DNA from: Streptomyces sp. A2-16
Lineage (GTDB): Bacteria > Actinomycetota > Actinomycetes > Streptomycetales > Streptomycetaceae
DNA: 64,000 nucleotides
Assembly (NCBI RefSeq): GCF_018128905.1
Contig: NZ_CP063808.1
Coordinates: 4,774,001-4,838,000, forward strand
Direction of reading: 5' to 3'
Positions within the stretch are counted from its first letter, which is position 1; the number at the start of each line of letters is the position of its first letter. The notes beneath the pieces are model-generated. The model had not been told where the DNA came from, searched no databases, and saw only the letters and a list, made by a program, of their open reading frames with translations. Of this stretch, positions 1 through 8,273 are shown in pieces. The translations under genes were made by a program, and so were the position numbers.

Positions 1-444
1 GGTCTTGATCTTCTTCGGGTTGACGACCAGCTTCACACCGCCGGAGGCGGAACCGCCGATGATCCGCAGGTTCTTGCCGTTCGACTTGGTGTAGCCGTTG
101 ATGGCGGGGGAGGGGCCGATCCAGCCGATGTCGATGGCGCCGGCGTTCAGAGCCTCGATCTCGGACGGGCCGGCGTTGAAGGTGGACGCCTTGATCGTGG
201 TGCCGCCGAGCTCCTTCTGGAACAGGCCCTCCTGGACGCCCACCAGAGCGGTGGCGTGCGTGAGGTTGGGGAAGTAGCCGATCTTCACCTCGTCGGTGGA
301 GAGCTTCTTGGCACCTGCCGCGACCGTGGGCTGCTTGCCGTCGTCGGTGGAGTCGGAACCGTAGCCGCATGCGGTGAGCACGAGCGGGAGCGCGGCTAGG
401 ACGGCGATGGTGCGCAGGGTGGTGAGCGGTCTCGCGGCAGACAC
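1..444 (-). CDS. ABC transporter substrate-binding lipoprotein, sulfonate/nitrate type (3' part missing)
   Basis: The reading frame starts with GTG at 444 after a GAGAGGAC ribosome site and runs off the left edge, giving about 148 residues. It begins with a lipoprotein signal ending in the lipobox LVLTAC, followed by a Ser/Thr-rich linker and KIGYFPNLTHATALVG, which is typical of SsuA/TauA/NrtA-type periplasmic binding proteins. The stretch FNAGPSEIEALNAGAIDIGWIGPSPAINGY (near residues 87-116) is the usual ligand-site region. It would capture an organosulfur or related anion for an importer encoded beyond the window. A sulfur-type leader peptide and an Rrf2 regulator sit just upstream, which favours a sulfur source. 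The exact ligand cannot be read from the sequence. Confidence 0.85.
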   Translation of the reverse strand, partial: MSAARPLTTLRTIAVLAALPLVLTACGYGSDSTDDGKQPTVAAGAKKLSTDEVKIGYFPNLTHATALVGVQEGLFQKELGGTTIKASTFNAGPSEIEALNAGAIDIGWIGPSPAINGYTKSNGKNLRIIGGSASGGVKLVVNPKKIKT

Positions 445-654
445 GGGGGTGTCCTCTCAGGGGTGTGCGATCAGGGAGATACGAAGGGATACGAACAGGT
501 GAGGCGACTGCTTGTCGGCTCGCACCGACACTCCACTCCTCGGCCGCGGGCATGCCGTCGCGGGCTGAGAACTGGAACGAGGGCCGTAGCCGGCCGAAGG
601 CGTCCGCGCCGTCGAGGAGGCGGAGCGGCGGGGGCCCATGCGGCTGGGGCAGAG

Positions 655-771
655 TCAGGTTGTGCGGCGCCGGAGTGGCCGACAGATGGCACTGGACGTG
701 CGACCGAGGTCGATGTGGCGACGCGAGGTCAGAAGGGGCGGCATCCCGCCTGTGCGGTCCAGCGTTGTCAT
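655..771 (-). CDS. Cysteine-containing leader peptide upstream of the binding-protein gene
   Basis: A 38-codon ORF whose core, LTSRRHIDLGRTSSAICRP, matches the LTRR-H/A-VDL-R-xx-SA-x-CR pattern of the putative leader peptides found before actinobacterial sulfur-assimilation genes. ATG at 771 is used; a second in-frame ATG lies at 744. The gene it precedes starts 210 bases further on. In the known cases, cysteinyl-tRNA supply during translation of such a peptide tunes expression of the downstream genes. The pattern is seen directly; the regulatory role here is inferred. It is too short for ordinary gene finders. Confidence 0.72.
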   Translation of the reverse strand: MTTLDRTGGMPPLLTSRRHIDLGRTSSAICRPLRRRTT

Positions 772-792
772 GCCCACCCCCCCAGATCCCTA

Positions 793-801
793 GTTTTCCT
801 A
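793..801. promoter_or_regulatory. Candidate sulfur-regulator site GTTTTCCTA
   Basis: GTTTTCCTA occurs just upstream of the leader peptide at 655-771 and again, as part of a longer inverted repeat, upstream of the leader peptide at 3612-3695. A common motif before two sulfur-linked units beside an Rrf2 gene suggests an operator. The site is short, so chance is possible. Confidence 0.35.
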
Positions 802-910
802 CCTGGCTGATGGGGATCGTGACAGAAGCAGGCGTCCACCCCAAGAGGGTGTTCGTATGGCGGACGCGGCCATCTCGCTTTATGAGATTGGCCTTAAGCG
901 ACCGAGTGCG

Positions 911-1369
911 TCAGGGGTTTATCCAGGCACCTGGGGTGTTGGTCAACGCGGACACGTCGCTGGGCAGTTGGGCCGACGCGACGTCGGCGAGCGACACGCC
1001 CTCGAGGATCTCGCGCACGTTGGAACGTAGCGCGATCCACAACGGCAGCAGCGACTCGGCGGGGCCGGTGTAGGAAAGGTCGGGAGGGCGCACCCCGCGC
1101 ACCGAGACGAGTGGTCCCTCCACGGTACGGATGACGTCGGCGATGCTGATGGACTCGGCCGGCCTGGCCAGCCGGTAGCCGCCGTTGCCGCCGCGCTGAC
1201 TGAGTACGAGCCCGCCGCGGCGCATGTCGTTCAGGATGCTTTCGAGGAATTTGTGTGGGATGTCCTGAGCGTCGGCGATGGCCTCGGCTTTCAGTGGCCC
1301 GTCATCCCGTGACGCTGCGAGCTGCAGCGCGGCACGTACCGCGTAGTCCGCCCTGGCTGAGATCCGCAT
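911..1369 (-). CDS. Rrf2 family transcriptional regulator lacking Fe-S ligands
   Basis: 152 residues from ATG 1369 (MRISARADYAVRAALQLAA, the standard Rrf2 start; an upstream ATG lies at 1375). The winged-helix half contains QDIPHKFLESILNDMRRGGLVLSQRGGNGGYRLARP, the conserved Rrf2 recognition region. The later part has no cysteine, so it cannot bind the [2Fe-2S] cluster of IscR/NsrR types and resembles the CymR-like sulfur-responsive branch. Its position between an organosulfur binding protein and an SfnB-like enzyme supports control of sulfur-source genes. The effector is unknown. Confidence 0.88.
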   Translation of the reverse strand: MRISARADYAVRAALQLAASRDDGPLKAEAIADAQDIPHKFLESILNDMRRGGLVLSQRGGNGGYRLARPAESISIADVIRTVEGPLVSVRGVRPPDLSYTGPAESLLPLWIALRSNVREILEGVSLADVASAQLPSDVSALTNTPGAWINP

Positions 1370-1377
1370 GTGCACAT

Positions 1378-1680
1378 TATTTCAGGTGAGGTGTGGGTTC
1401 GGGGTTCGTGGAAGGTGCCGTCGCGGAGCATGGTGCACAGGACGCAGATGCGGGGGCGCGAGGCGGGGTCGTGCAGGGCGCCGAACGCGGAGAGCGACAC
1501 CACGCGCTGCTGCTCCCGGTTGTTGCCCGTGTGGGTGCGTCCTCGCTGTGGATCGAGGTCGCGGACGACTCTTGTGGCCAGGGCGAGACCGGGGCAGGAG
1601 GCCAGGTGGCGGCGGGTGGGGCAGCCGGTGCCGTGCTGACAGTGACCAGCAAGGTGGTGGCGGTCCTGACCCTTGTTTCT
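1378..1680 (-). pseudogene. IS110-family transposase C-terminal remnant
   Basis: No intact gene lies here. Read in pieces on the minus strand, the segment gives PTRRHLASCPGLALATR, then LHDPASRPRICVLCTMLRDGTF. These resemble the end of IS110-type transposases, where FPTAxHLASWAGLxP and ARRRxxVLxAMLRDGTFY motifs are usual. Internal deletion and frame changes are needed to join them, so the copy is dead. It fills the gap between the SfnB-like gene and the Rrf2 gene. Confidence 0.5.
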
Positions 1681-1683
1681 CGG

Positions 1684-2913
1684 TCACACAGGCAGGACGA
1701 ACGGAGGGTGCGCGCCGTTGAGGAAGTAGTCCCCGACATCGCGGAGCCGGTGGGCGGCAGGCTCGTACAGAGTGTGCGTACGGGCATTGCGCCAGAAGCG
1801 GTCGAAGCCCAGCCGTGAGGACGCGGAGCGGGAGCCGATGATGTCGAGGGCGCGGGTGGTGGACTCCTGTGCGGCCCTGTTCGCGGCGACTTCGGCCACG
1901 CTCACCAGGACCGAGATGTCCGCGTACTCGTCGTAGGTGAGGTCCTGGCCGTGGGCCAGTCCGCCGTGCACGGCTTCCACCGCTTGCTCGGTGAGCGCGG
2001 AGGCGGCGCGGGCGAGGACGGTGAGTTCCCCGTAGGTGGTCAGTGTCTGCGGATCCTGGGAAGAGCCGGCCTGCCAGGCGGGATGCCAGGGTGAGTGGCC
2101 CGCCCTGCTGTACTCACGCGCTTCCGCGAGCACTCCCTCAGTCATGCCGAGAAGGAGCTGGACGGAGAGGAGACGTCCGACCGGCGATGCGAGAGCGGTG
2201 AGAGGTGACAGGACATCCTCGTCCGCGGACAGGGAGCCGAGCATGTCCTCGGCGACGACCGGTACGGCGTCGAACTCCACGCTGCCGCCGGCCGCGAGCC
2301 GCTGGCCGAAGGTGTCGGCGTCGCCCTCGATCGTTACGCCGTGATGAGCGGGATCGACGACCACGGCGACTGGTTCGCCAGTGTCGGCCCGCTCGGCCCG
2401 CACGACGAGGCGGTCGGCGACCTGGACCCCGGTGGTGTAGGTCTGCCGACCGTCGAGCACATGGCCCCTGGCTTTCCTGGTCAGGGTCAGAGGCGGTTCT
2501 TCAGAGGCGAAACCGCCGCCCCAGCACCACTGCTCCGCCGCGGACCTCCGCTCGATCTGAGCGGCGAGAGCGGGCTCGGTGAAGAACCGGGCGTACCACG
2601 ACAGGAAGTAGTGACAGCCGAGCAGTTGACCGATCGCGCCGTCGGCGGCGGCGACCTCCCGTACGACGGCGTACGCCGTGGGCCAGTCCGCGCCACCTCC
2701 CCCGAGCTCGTCCGGTACGAGGAGCGTCAGCAGTCCGGCTTCGCGCAGCCGGGACACCTCGTCGAACGGGGCCTTGCCCGCATGCTCCCTGTCCGCCGCG
2801 TCCGTGGCCAGGTCGTCCGCCGTCTCGCGGGCCACCCGCAGCCAGTGCGCACGGCCGGGCCTGGTCCGGTCGGATTCCGAGGCGGGTCCGGACGGCGCAG
2901 TGGCAAGGCCCAT
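1684..2913 (-). CDS. SfnB/DszC-like acyl-CoA-dehydrogenase-fold monooxygenase
   Basis: 409 residues of the acyl-CoA dehydrogenase fold. The N-terminal helical part has LREAGLLTLLVPDELGGGGADW and the substrate/flavin region has WCWGGGFASEEPPLTLTRKARGHVLDGRQTYTTGV. The C-terminal helical bundle ends RFWRNARTHTLYEP, a signature of the DszC/SfnB group of flavin-dependent C-S or S-oxidising enzymes rather than of fatty acyl dehydrogenases. It probably uses reduced flavin from a partner reductase to open an organosulfur compound. It starts 13 bases after the winged-helix gene stop, so the two are co-transcribed behind the leader peptide at 3612. SfnB-like assignment is confident at family level, not for substrate. 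Confidence 0.85.
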   Translation of the reverse strand: MGLATAPSGPASESDRTRPGRAHWLRVARETADDLATDAADREHAGKAPFDEVSRLREAGLLTLLVPDELGGGGADWPTAYAVVREVAAADGAIGQLLGCHYFLSWYARFFTEPALAAQIERRSAAEQWCWGGGFASEEPPLTLTRKARGHVLDGRQTYTTGVQVADRLVVRAERADTGEPVAVVVDPAHHGVTIEGDADTFGQRLAAGGSVEFDAVPVVAEDMLGSLSADEDVLSPLTALASPVGRLLSVQLLLGMTEGVLAEAREYSRAGHSPWHPAWQAGSSQDPQTLTTYGELTVLARAASALTEQAVEAVHGGLAHGQDLTYDEYADISVLVSVAEVAANRAAQESTTRALDIIGSRSASSRLGFDRFWRNARTHTLYEPAAHRLRDVGDYFLNGAHPPFVLPV

Positions 2914-2926
2914 GGCGATGGTCTCC

Positions 2927-3496
2927 TCAAGGTCGGCGGCACGGTGCGGTGTTGGGGCTTTCCGGCTGGTCGGGCGCGTACTTGTAGCCCACGCGCCGCA
3001 CGGTGACGATGTGGTGCCGGTGAGCCCTGCCCAGCTTGCGGCGCAGTCGCGCGATGTGGACGTCCACGGTGCGGCCGTCGCCGATGTGGTCGTAGCCCCA
3101 GACGCCGGCCATCAACTGCTCGCGCGAGTGCACCTGGTGGGGATGCAGAACGAGACGGGCCAGCAGCCCGAATTCCAGGTAGGTGAGGTCGAGTTCACGT
3201 CCGTCCAGTTCTGCCACACGTCGAGCGGGGTCGATGCGCACGACACCGTCTCCCGACTGCTGCACGGGAGGTGAGTCCGTGTAGACCACCGGTCGGATCT
3301 CCGGACGTGGCACGTCCTTGGCGAAGAGCTGGGTGGGGTCGGTGCCCTCGGGAACGAGCACGAGGTAGCCGACAAGGGGGGTGGAACCGTGTTGCTCCGT
3401 ACCGCTCTGCGTGGTGTCGTCCACGAGGCGGAGACGGCGTATGTCCGGGAGGGATGAATCCGGTGGAGTGGCCTGGGCCGGAAGTGCCGTGGTCAT
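2927..3496 (-). CDS. Winged-helix (OmpR/PhoB C-terminal type) regulator without a receiver domain
   Basis: 189 residues from ATG 3496, preceded by GAAGGACG. The N-terminal third (about residues 1-90) is not a recognisable receiver domain. The C-terminal part carries a Trans_Reg_C winged helix: LDLTYLEFGLLARLVLHPHQVHSREQLMAGVWGY, TVDVHIARLRRKLG and VTVRRVGYKY. Such stand-alone winged-helix proteins act as DNA-binding regulators without phosphorylation. It is the first full gene of the unit headed by a cysteine leader peptide and ending with the SfnB-like enzyme, so sulfur-source control is likely. The frame stays open upstream of 3496, but that stretch overlaps the leader region. Confidence 0.82.
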   Translation of the reverse strand: MTTALPAQATPPDSSLPDIRRLRLVDDTTQSGTEQHGSTPLVGYLVLVPEGTDPTQLFAKDVPRPEIRPVVYTDSPPVQQSGDGVVRIDPARRVAELDGRELDLTYLEFGLLARLVLHPHQVHSREQLMAGVWGYDHIGDGRTVDVHIARLRRKLGRAHRHHIVTVRRVGYKYAPDQPESPNTAPCRRP

Positions 3497-3611
3497 GGCG
3501 GTCGTCCTTCGGAAGTGTGTCGGGTCGTCAGGCTCAGTGGGTGGGTTCGCCTGATCACCTGGGAGGAAGGAGAAGGAGCGGAGGGGCACGCGCAAGGTGA
3601 GAGCCGCGTGC

Positions 3612-3695
3612 CTACGCGCGACAGCAGGCGGCGCTGACGACGTGACCAAAGTCGACATGCCGACGACGAGTGAGTCGTTGCTGCGTGTGGGGCAT
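3612..3695 (-). CDS. Cysteine leader peptide with tandem Cys-Cys
   Basis: 27 codons; the C-terminal part reads LTRRRHVDFGHVVSAACCRA, a close match to the actinobacterial sulfur leader-peptide pattern and with two adjacent cysteine codons (TGC TGT) three codons before the stop. ATG 3695 has AGG nine bases upstream; ATGs at 3701 and 3704 are in the same frame. The winged-helix gene starts 115 bases after the stop. Tandem Cys codons are the expected sensor for a Cys-tRNA-dependent attenuation mechanism. Confidence 0.78.
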   Translation of the reverse strand: MPHTQQRLTRRRHVDFGHVVSAACCRA

Positions 3696-3733
3696 GTGCA
3701 TCATCCTGCGCACCCGACGGGCAGGCCGTCAAT

Positions 3734-3758
3734 GTTTTCCTAGTAAGTCGATAGGAAA
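3734..3758. promoter_or_regulatory. Inverted repeat TTTCCTA-N9-TAGGAAA upstream of the sulfur leader peptide
   Basis: Perfect 7-base arms (3736-3742 and 3752-3758) separated by nine bases, overlapping the GTTTTCCTA motif shared with 793-801. It lies 39 bases upstream of the leader-peptide start. It is a good candidate for the binding site of the nearby Rrf2 protein. Confidence 0.5.
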
Positions 3759-3860
3759 TGTAGGGAACGCAACACCGGGGCGTGCTCAACGGCCCCCGCC
3801 GACCCATCCGGGCCGTGGTTGACGAAAGCGCGATGTGCTGCCTCGGCCATCCGGCCTGGC

Positions 3861-4724
3861 TCAGTCGACGAACAGCCCCCGCGCCGCGGCCCGCGCGTCG
3901 AACTCCTCCAGGTGGACCTGGGCGTCCGGAAGGGCGTCGCACATCGCTTCCAGGAGGACCTGACCCAGCATCGTGGGGGCGCTCACGGTGTCGAACACCA
4001 GGCCCGTCCCCACGGCCGCCGGCAGGAGCAGATCGCTGTGGGCGGCCACCGGGGCGAACGTGCCGTCGGCGATCGTCACCACGGTCAGCCCCGTGTCATG
4101 GGCGTGGCTGAGTGCGGAGAGGGTCTCCCGCGGATGGCGGGGCAGCGCGAAGCACAGGAGCGCGCTCGCGCCGGCGTGCCGGGCCGCGTCGACACGGTCG
4201 GCGAGCAGGGAACCGCCCTCGTCGAGCAGGCGCACGTCGGGGTGGATCTTCGCGGCGAAGTAGGCAAAGCCCCGCGCCGGAGCGGCGGAGGCACGCAGCC
4301 CGAGCACCGGCAGTGGCCGGGAGGCGGCGAGCAGCCGGCCGGCGCGCCTGATGGGCCCCGGATCTGCGAGCAGGGTCGCCAGGTGCCGCAGGTTGTCGAT
4401 CTCGGTCTGCACCGCTTGCTGGTACGGGTTGTTCGGCTCCTGGTCCGAGCCGGTTCCGGGAGGCGAGAGTTCTCGCACATGACTGCGCAGCCCCGGATAT
4501 CCGTCGAAGCCGAGGGCGATCGCGAAACGGGTCACCGACGGCTGGCTCACGCCGGCCAGTTGAGCCAGTTCGACGCTCGACAGAAAGGGCACCTCCGCCG
4601 CTCGCTGCACCAGGCAGTGGGCGATGCGACGCTGCGTCGGGGTGAGGCGACGGCTTTCGAAGAGCTGGTGCAGCCGAGCGAAGGTGCCGACAGCAGGCAT
4701 GTCGGTGCCGGCACCTTCACTCAT
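3861..4724 (-). CDS. RpiR/MurR family regulator with SIS domain
   Basis: 287 residues from ATG 4724, which has a GGGGGAACGG site; the frame is open further upstream but that would overlap the preceding gene. Residues 10-85 form the RpiR helix-turn-helix (LTPTQRRIAHCLVQRAAEVPFLSSVELAQLAGVSQPSVTRFAIALGF). Residues 130-270 are a SIS sugar-phosphate-isomerase fold (VLGLRASAAPARGFAYFAAKIHPDVRLLDEG, ALLCFALPRHPRETLSALSHA). It follows the binding-protein gene by 50 bases on the same strand and is probably the last gene of the importer operon, responding to an intermediate of the imported compound. Confidence 0.88.
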   Translation of the reverse strand: MSEGAGTDMPAVGTFARLHQLFESRRLTPTQRRIAHCLVQRAAEVPFLSSVELAQLAGVSQPSVTRFAIALGFDGYPGLRSHVRELSPPGTGSDQEPNNPYQQAVQTEIDNLRHLATLLADPGPIRRAGRLLAASRPLPVLGLRASAAPARGFAYFAAKIHPDVRLLDEGGSLLADRVDAARHAGASALLCFALPRHPRETLSALSHAHDTGLTVVTIADGTFAPVAAHSDLLLPAAVGTGLVFDTVSAPTMLGQVLLEAMCDALPDAQVHLEEFDARAAARGLFVD

Positions 4725-4774
4725 CCGTTCCCCCAGCCGTTGTGTTGCCGAACCGGTCAGCGCTGCCGAACCCG

Positions 4775-5722
4775 TCAGTTCACGAGGCCGGCCTTCGTCA
4801 GCCACTCCTTCGCGACCGTGCTGGCGTCCTCCTTGTCGTTGACGAGCTTCTTCATCATGTCCTGCAGGTCGGCGGTGGTGAGCTTGGCGGAGACGCCGTT
4901 GAGCGCCGCCTTGGCCGTGTCGTTGACCGCGGACTTGTAGACGAGGGGCGTGACGTTCTGCGAGGAGAAGAGGTTCTTCGGGTCCTCCAGGACCACCAGC
5001 TTGTCCTCGACGATGGCAGGGTCGGTCGTGTAGATGTTGGCGGCCTGCACCTTGTCGGACTCCAGCAGCTTCAGCAGGGTGCTCTGGGCGCCCGCGTCGA
5101 GCGGCTGGAACTTCCCGAACTCGACGCCGTAGATCTTCTGCAGACCGATCCAGCCCTGCTGACGGGTCTTGAACTCCGATCCGGCGCCGAGAGTCAGCTT
5201 GCCGGCGACGGGCTTGAGGTCGGCGAGGGTCTTGAGGTTGTACTTCTTGGCGGTCTCCGCGGTGACCGTGACCGAGTCCTTGTCCTGGGCCTCGGCGGAG
5301 TCGAGGATCTCCACCGACGACGGGAGCTTCTTCTTCAGCTCGGCGTTGATCTCCTCGGTGCCGGTCGCGGTGCTCGTCTTGTCGACCGCCACTGCCAGCA
5401 GGGCGCCGTTGTACTCGGGGAAGACGCTGATGCCGCCCTTGACGATCTGGTCGTAGTAGACCTCACGGGCTCCGATGTCGAACTTGCGCGTCACCTTCAG
5501 GCCCTTGGCTTCCAGTGCCTCGGCGTAGATCTCGGCGAGCAGCTGGTTCTCGGGGAAGTTCGCCGAGCCGACGACGAGGGTCTTGCCGTCGCCGGCTGCG
5601 GCACTGCTGCTGCCCGTCAGCGGGTTGCTGTCGCTGTCGCCGCCATCACCGCAGGCGGTCAGCGAGAAGGCGGCGATCAGGCCGAACGCGGCGGCGCGGT
5701 ACACAGCTCTCTTGGGGCTCAT
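4775..5722 (-). CDS. OpuC/OsmoF-type quaternary-amine ABC substrate-binding lipoprotein
   Basis: 315 residues; ATG 5722 with GAAAGGAAAC. The lipobox is FSLTAC. The mature part shows the OpuAC/ProX-type fold: LVVGSANFPENQLLAEIYAEALEAKGLKVT, GAREVYYDQIVKGGISVFPEYNGAL, then LGAGSEFKTRQQGWIGLQKIYGV and ANIYTTDPAIVEDKLVVLEDPKNLF. This family binds glycine betaine, choline, carnitine or, in the EgtU branch, ergothioneine. With the catabolic genes across the divergent promoter, the ligand may be a histidine betaine. Aromatic-box residues cannot be assigned without an alignment. Confidence 0.9.
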   Translation of the reverse strand: MSPKRAVYRAAAFGLIAAFSLTACGDGGDSDSNPLTGSSSAAAGDGKTLVVGSANFPENQLLAEIYAEALEAKGLKVTRKFDIGAREVYYDQIVKGGISVFPEYNGALLAVAVDKTSTATGTEEINAELKKKLPSSVEILDSAEAQDKDSVTVTAETAKKYNLKTLADLKPVAGKLTLGAGSEFKTRQQGWIGLQKIYGVEFGKFQPLDAGAQSTLLKLLESDKVQAANIYTTDPAIVEDKLVVLEDPKNLFSSQNVTPLVYKSAVNDTAKAALNGVSAKLTTADLQDMMKKLVNDKEDASTVAKEWLTKAGLVN

Positions 5723-5769
5723 GGGTGTTTCCTTTCTCAGGGCCCTCAGGGCCGGAAGCTCTGCAGAAC

Positions 5770-6459
5770 TCAGGATCTGGACGCCGGGGCCCGCAGGCCC
5801 GGCGAGACGATGACGCGCCGCAGCGCGGTGAAGACGATCTGGACGACGAGCGCCAGGAGGACGACGACGGCGGAACCGCCGATGACGAGCTGGTAGTCGT
5901 TGCGGGAGAGTCCGTCGACGATGAAGCGGCCCAGGCCACCGAGGCCGGGGTAGGCCGCGACGGTCGCGGTGGCCACGACCTGGATCGCGGCGATCCTGAG
6001 GCCGAGGAGGATCAGCGGCAGCGCCATCGGCACCTCCACCCGTACCAGCACCTCCCACTCGGTCATGCCGACCCCGCGCGCCGCGTCCCTGGTGGCGGGG
6101 TCCACACCTCGTACGCCCTCGAAGGTGTTGATGAGGATCGGCGGGACCGCCAGCGCGACCAGGGCGACCAGCACCGGTGTGGTGCTCAGCCCGGCGAGCG
6201 TGACGACGAGGACCACCAGACCGAAGGTGGGGATGGCCCGCGCGAGGTTGGCGACGCTGGCCACGGCGAACGCGCCGCGCCCGGTGTGCCCGACGAGCAG
6301 CCCGAACGTCAGCCCGATCAGGGCGGCGAACAGCAGCGACACCCCGCTGTAGGTGAGGTGTTCCAGGAGCCGGTGGGGGATGCCGTCGTCGCCGTGCCAC
6401 TGCTGTGAGGACGTCAGCCATTCCCCCACGAGCCGGACCTGGTTCAGGAAATCGTTCAT
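5770..6459 (-). CDS. Quaternary-amine ABC permease (second)
   Basis: 229 residues with about five or six membrane segments and the BPD permease loop (RDAARGVGMTEWEVLVRVEVPMALPLILLGLRIA). It overlaps the preceding permease stop by four bases (ATGA at 6456-6459), and the binding-protein gene begins 47 bases downstream. It forms the membrane channel with the product of 6456-7121 and is energised by the CBS-type ATPase. OpuCB/OpuCD-like by size and motif. Confidence 0.9.
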   Translation of the reverse strand: MNDFLNQVRLVGEWLTSSQQWHGDDGIPHRLLEHLTYSGVSLLFAALIGLTFGLLVGHTGRGAFAVASVANLARAIPTFGLVVLVVTLAGLSTTPVLVALVALAVPPILINTFEGVRGVDPATRDAARGVGMTEWEVLVRVEVPMALPLILLGLRIAAIQVVATATVAAYPGLGGLGRFIVDGLSRNDYQLVIGGSAVVVLLALVVQIVFTALRRVIVSPGLRAPASRS

Positions 6460-7121
6460 GACGACGTCACCTTGCTCCGGGACCACGGGGTGAGCAGCCG
6501 CTGAGCGAGAACCAGCAGCGCGTCGGTGGTGAGCGCGAGCAGCATGATGAGCACGATCGCGGTCACGATCGGGGTCGGGAAGTCGAGCTGGAGGCCGCGG
6601 GTGATGTAGTAGCCGAGGCCGCCCTGTCCGATCAGTTGGCCGACGGCGACGAGACTGATGGACGAGACGGCGGCGACGCGTACACCGGCTATGACGACGG
6701 GTACGGCGATCGGGAGTTCGACCTGGACGACTCGGCGTACCGTGCCGAATCCCAGTGCGGTGGCGGCCTGCCGGACCGGTTCGGGGACCGAGGCGAGGCC
6801 GTCCACGACGTTGGGCACCAGAACCGACAGCGTGTACAGCGTCAGCGGGATCATCACCGTGCGTTCGGTCAGCCCCGTGTAGCGGACGAAGATCATGAAC
6901 AGGGCCAGTGACGGTATCGAGTAAAGGATGTTGGCAACCGTCAGCACCGGCGGATAGAGCCAGCGCCAGCGATGACATGCGATCCCGAGCGGCACCGAGA
7001 TGATCAGCCCGAACAGCACCGGCAGCAGGCCCAGTCTCAGATGCACGCCGGTGTAGTCGGCCAGCTCGCCGGCGTGATCGCCGATCCACTGCCACCGGAC
7101 CAGCGGCTCACCGTCGCTCAT
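6456..7121 (-). CDS. Quaternary-amine ABC permease (first)
   Basis: 221 residues, polytopic, with the loop RQAATALGFGTVRRVVQVELPIAVPVVIAGVRVA and GQLIGQGGLGYYITRGLQLDF typical of OpuC/YehW/YehY permeases. It overlaps the ATPase stop by four bases (ATGA at 7118-7121) and the next permease start by four. The tight coupling shows a single operon. Confidence 0.9.
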   Translation of the reverse strand: MSDGEPLVRWQWIGDHAGELADYTGVHLRLGLLPVLFGLIISVPLGIACHRWRWLYPPVLTVANILYSIPSLALFMIFVRYTGLTERTVMIPLTLYTLSVLVPNVVDGLASVPEPVRQAATALGFGTVRRVVQVELPIAVPVVIAGVRVAAVSSISLVAVGQLIGQGGLGYYITRGLQLDFPTPIVTAIVLIMLLALTTDALLVLAQRLLTPWSRSKVTSS

Positions 7122-8254
7122 CGGTCATCACCGTCGGCCTTCTCACCGTTGGCCGCCGTCTCGGCGGCTTCGGCGGCCGCCACGACGGACAGCTCATGGG
7201 CGTCGGCGACCCCGACGACCGCGCCGTCCGCGTCGACCCCCACCGCGAGCCGGGCGGGCGACAGGAGCGCGGAGTCGAGGGCAGCCCGTGCCGAGTCTCC
7301 GGCGAGGCTGAATGTGTGGCCGAGGGGCGTCAGAGGCGTGTCGGCCAGCGTGCCGCTCTCGGGCAGGTCGGCGGACGCGGCCCAGCCGAGCGGTCGCCGG
7401 GCGTCGTCGACGACGAGCAGCCAGGGCTCACCGGCCGCGCGGGCCTGCGCGACGGGAGTGGTGGCCGGCAGGACCGGACCGTGGCGCAGCGGCACCTCGG
7501 CGGCCTTGACGAAGGACAGCCGGCGAATGCCACGGTCCTGCCCCACGAATCCGGCGACGAAGTCGTCGGCCGGGTGGGCGAGGAGCCGCTCGGGGGTGTC
7601 GAACTGGGCGAGCTTTCCGCCGGTCCGGAAGACCGCGATGTTGTCGCCGAGTTTGATCGCCTCGTCGATGTCGTGGGTGACGAACACGATCGTCTTGTGC
7701 AGCTCCTTCTGCAGCCGGATGAACTCCGCCTGCAGCTCCGCCCGGACGATCGGGTCGACCGCGCTGAACGGCTCGTCCATCAGCAGCACCGGCGGGTCGG
7801 CGCCCAGCGCTCTGGCCACCCCGACGCGCTGCTGCTGCCCGCCGGAGAGCTGGTTCGGGTAGCGCTTGGCCATCTCCGCCGGCAGCCCGACCAGTTCCAG
7901 CAGTTCCGCCGCCCGTGCCCGCGCCTTCTTCCGGCTCCAGCCGAGGAGCAGCGGGACGGTGGCTATGTTGTCGAGGATGGTGCGGTGCGGGAACAGCCCC
8001 GCGTGCTGGATGACGTACCCGATGCCACGGCGCAGCTCGGGGGCGTGGACCTCGCGGATGTCCCGGCCGCGCAGGCTCACCGTCCCGGCGGTCGGCTCGA
8101 CCATGCGGTTGATCATGCGCAGGGTGGTGGTCTTGCCGCAGCCGGAGGGACCGACCAGGACCGTGATGCCGCCCTCGGCGAGCTCCAGGGACAGTTCGTC
8201 CACGGCTGTGGTGCCGTTCGGATAGTTTTTGCTCACCGCGTCGAATCTGATCAA
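7118..8254 (-). CDS. Quaternary-amine ABC ATPase with C-terminal CBS-like region
   Basis: 378 residues. Walker A is GPSGCGKTT (about residues 36-44), signature LSGGQQQR, Walker B VLLMDEPFSAVDP and the switch VTHDIDEA. The remaining 140 residues resemble the degenerate CBS pair of OpuCA-type ATPases (LLVVDDARRPLGWAAS, RLAVGVDADGAVVGVADAHEL), which sense ionic strength in osmolyte systems. It is the first gene of the leftward operon, with a 137-base divergent region upstream. Family assignment is firm; the cargo is inferred from neighbours. Confidence 0.92.
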   Translation of the reverse strand: MIRFDAVSKNYPNGTTAVDELSLELAEGGITVLVGPSGCGKTTTLRMINRMVEPTAGTVSLRGRDIREVHAPELRRGIGYVIQHAGLFPHRTILDNIATVPLLLGWSRKKARARAAELLELVGLPAEMAKRYPNQLSGGQQQRVGVARALGADPPVLLMDEPFSAVDPIVRAELQAEFIRLQKELHKTIVFVTHDIDEAIKLGDNIAVFRTGGKLAQFDTPERLLAHPADDFVAGFVGQDRGIRRLSFVKAAEVPLRHGPVLPATTPVAQARAAGEPWLLVVDDARRPLGWAASADLPESGTLADTPLTPLGHTFSLAGDSARAALDSALLSPARLAVGVDADGAVVGVADAHELSVVAAAEAAETAANGEKADGDDR

Positions 8255-8273
8255 GGCTGCCCCTTACCCCGAC

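Noticed and set aside
445..654. Stem TGTCGG-N6-CCGACA (514-531) as an attenuator after the first leader peptide
   Set aside because: Only six base pairs and no T-tract or competing structure; not strong enough to annotate.
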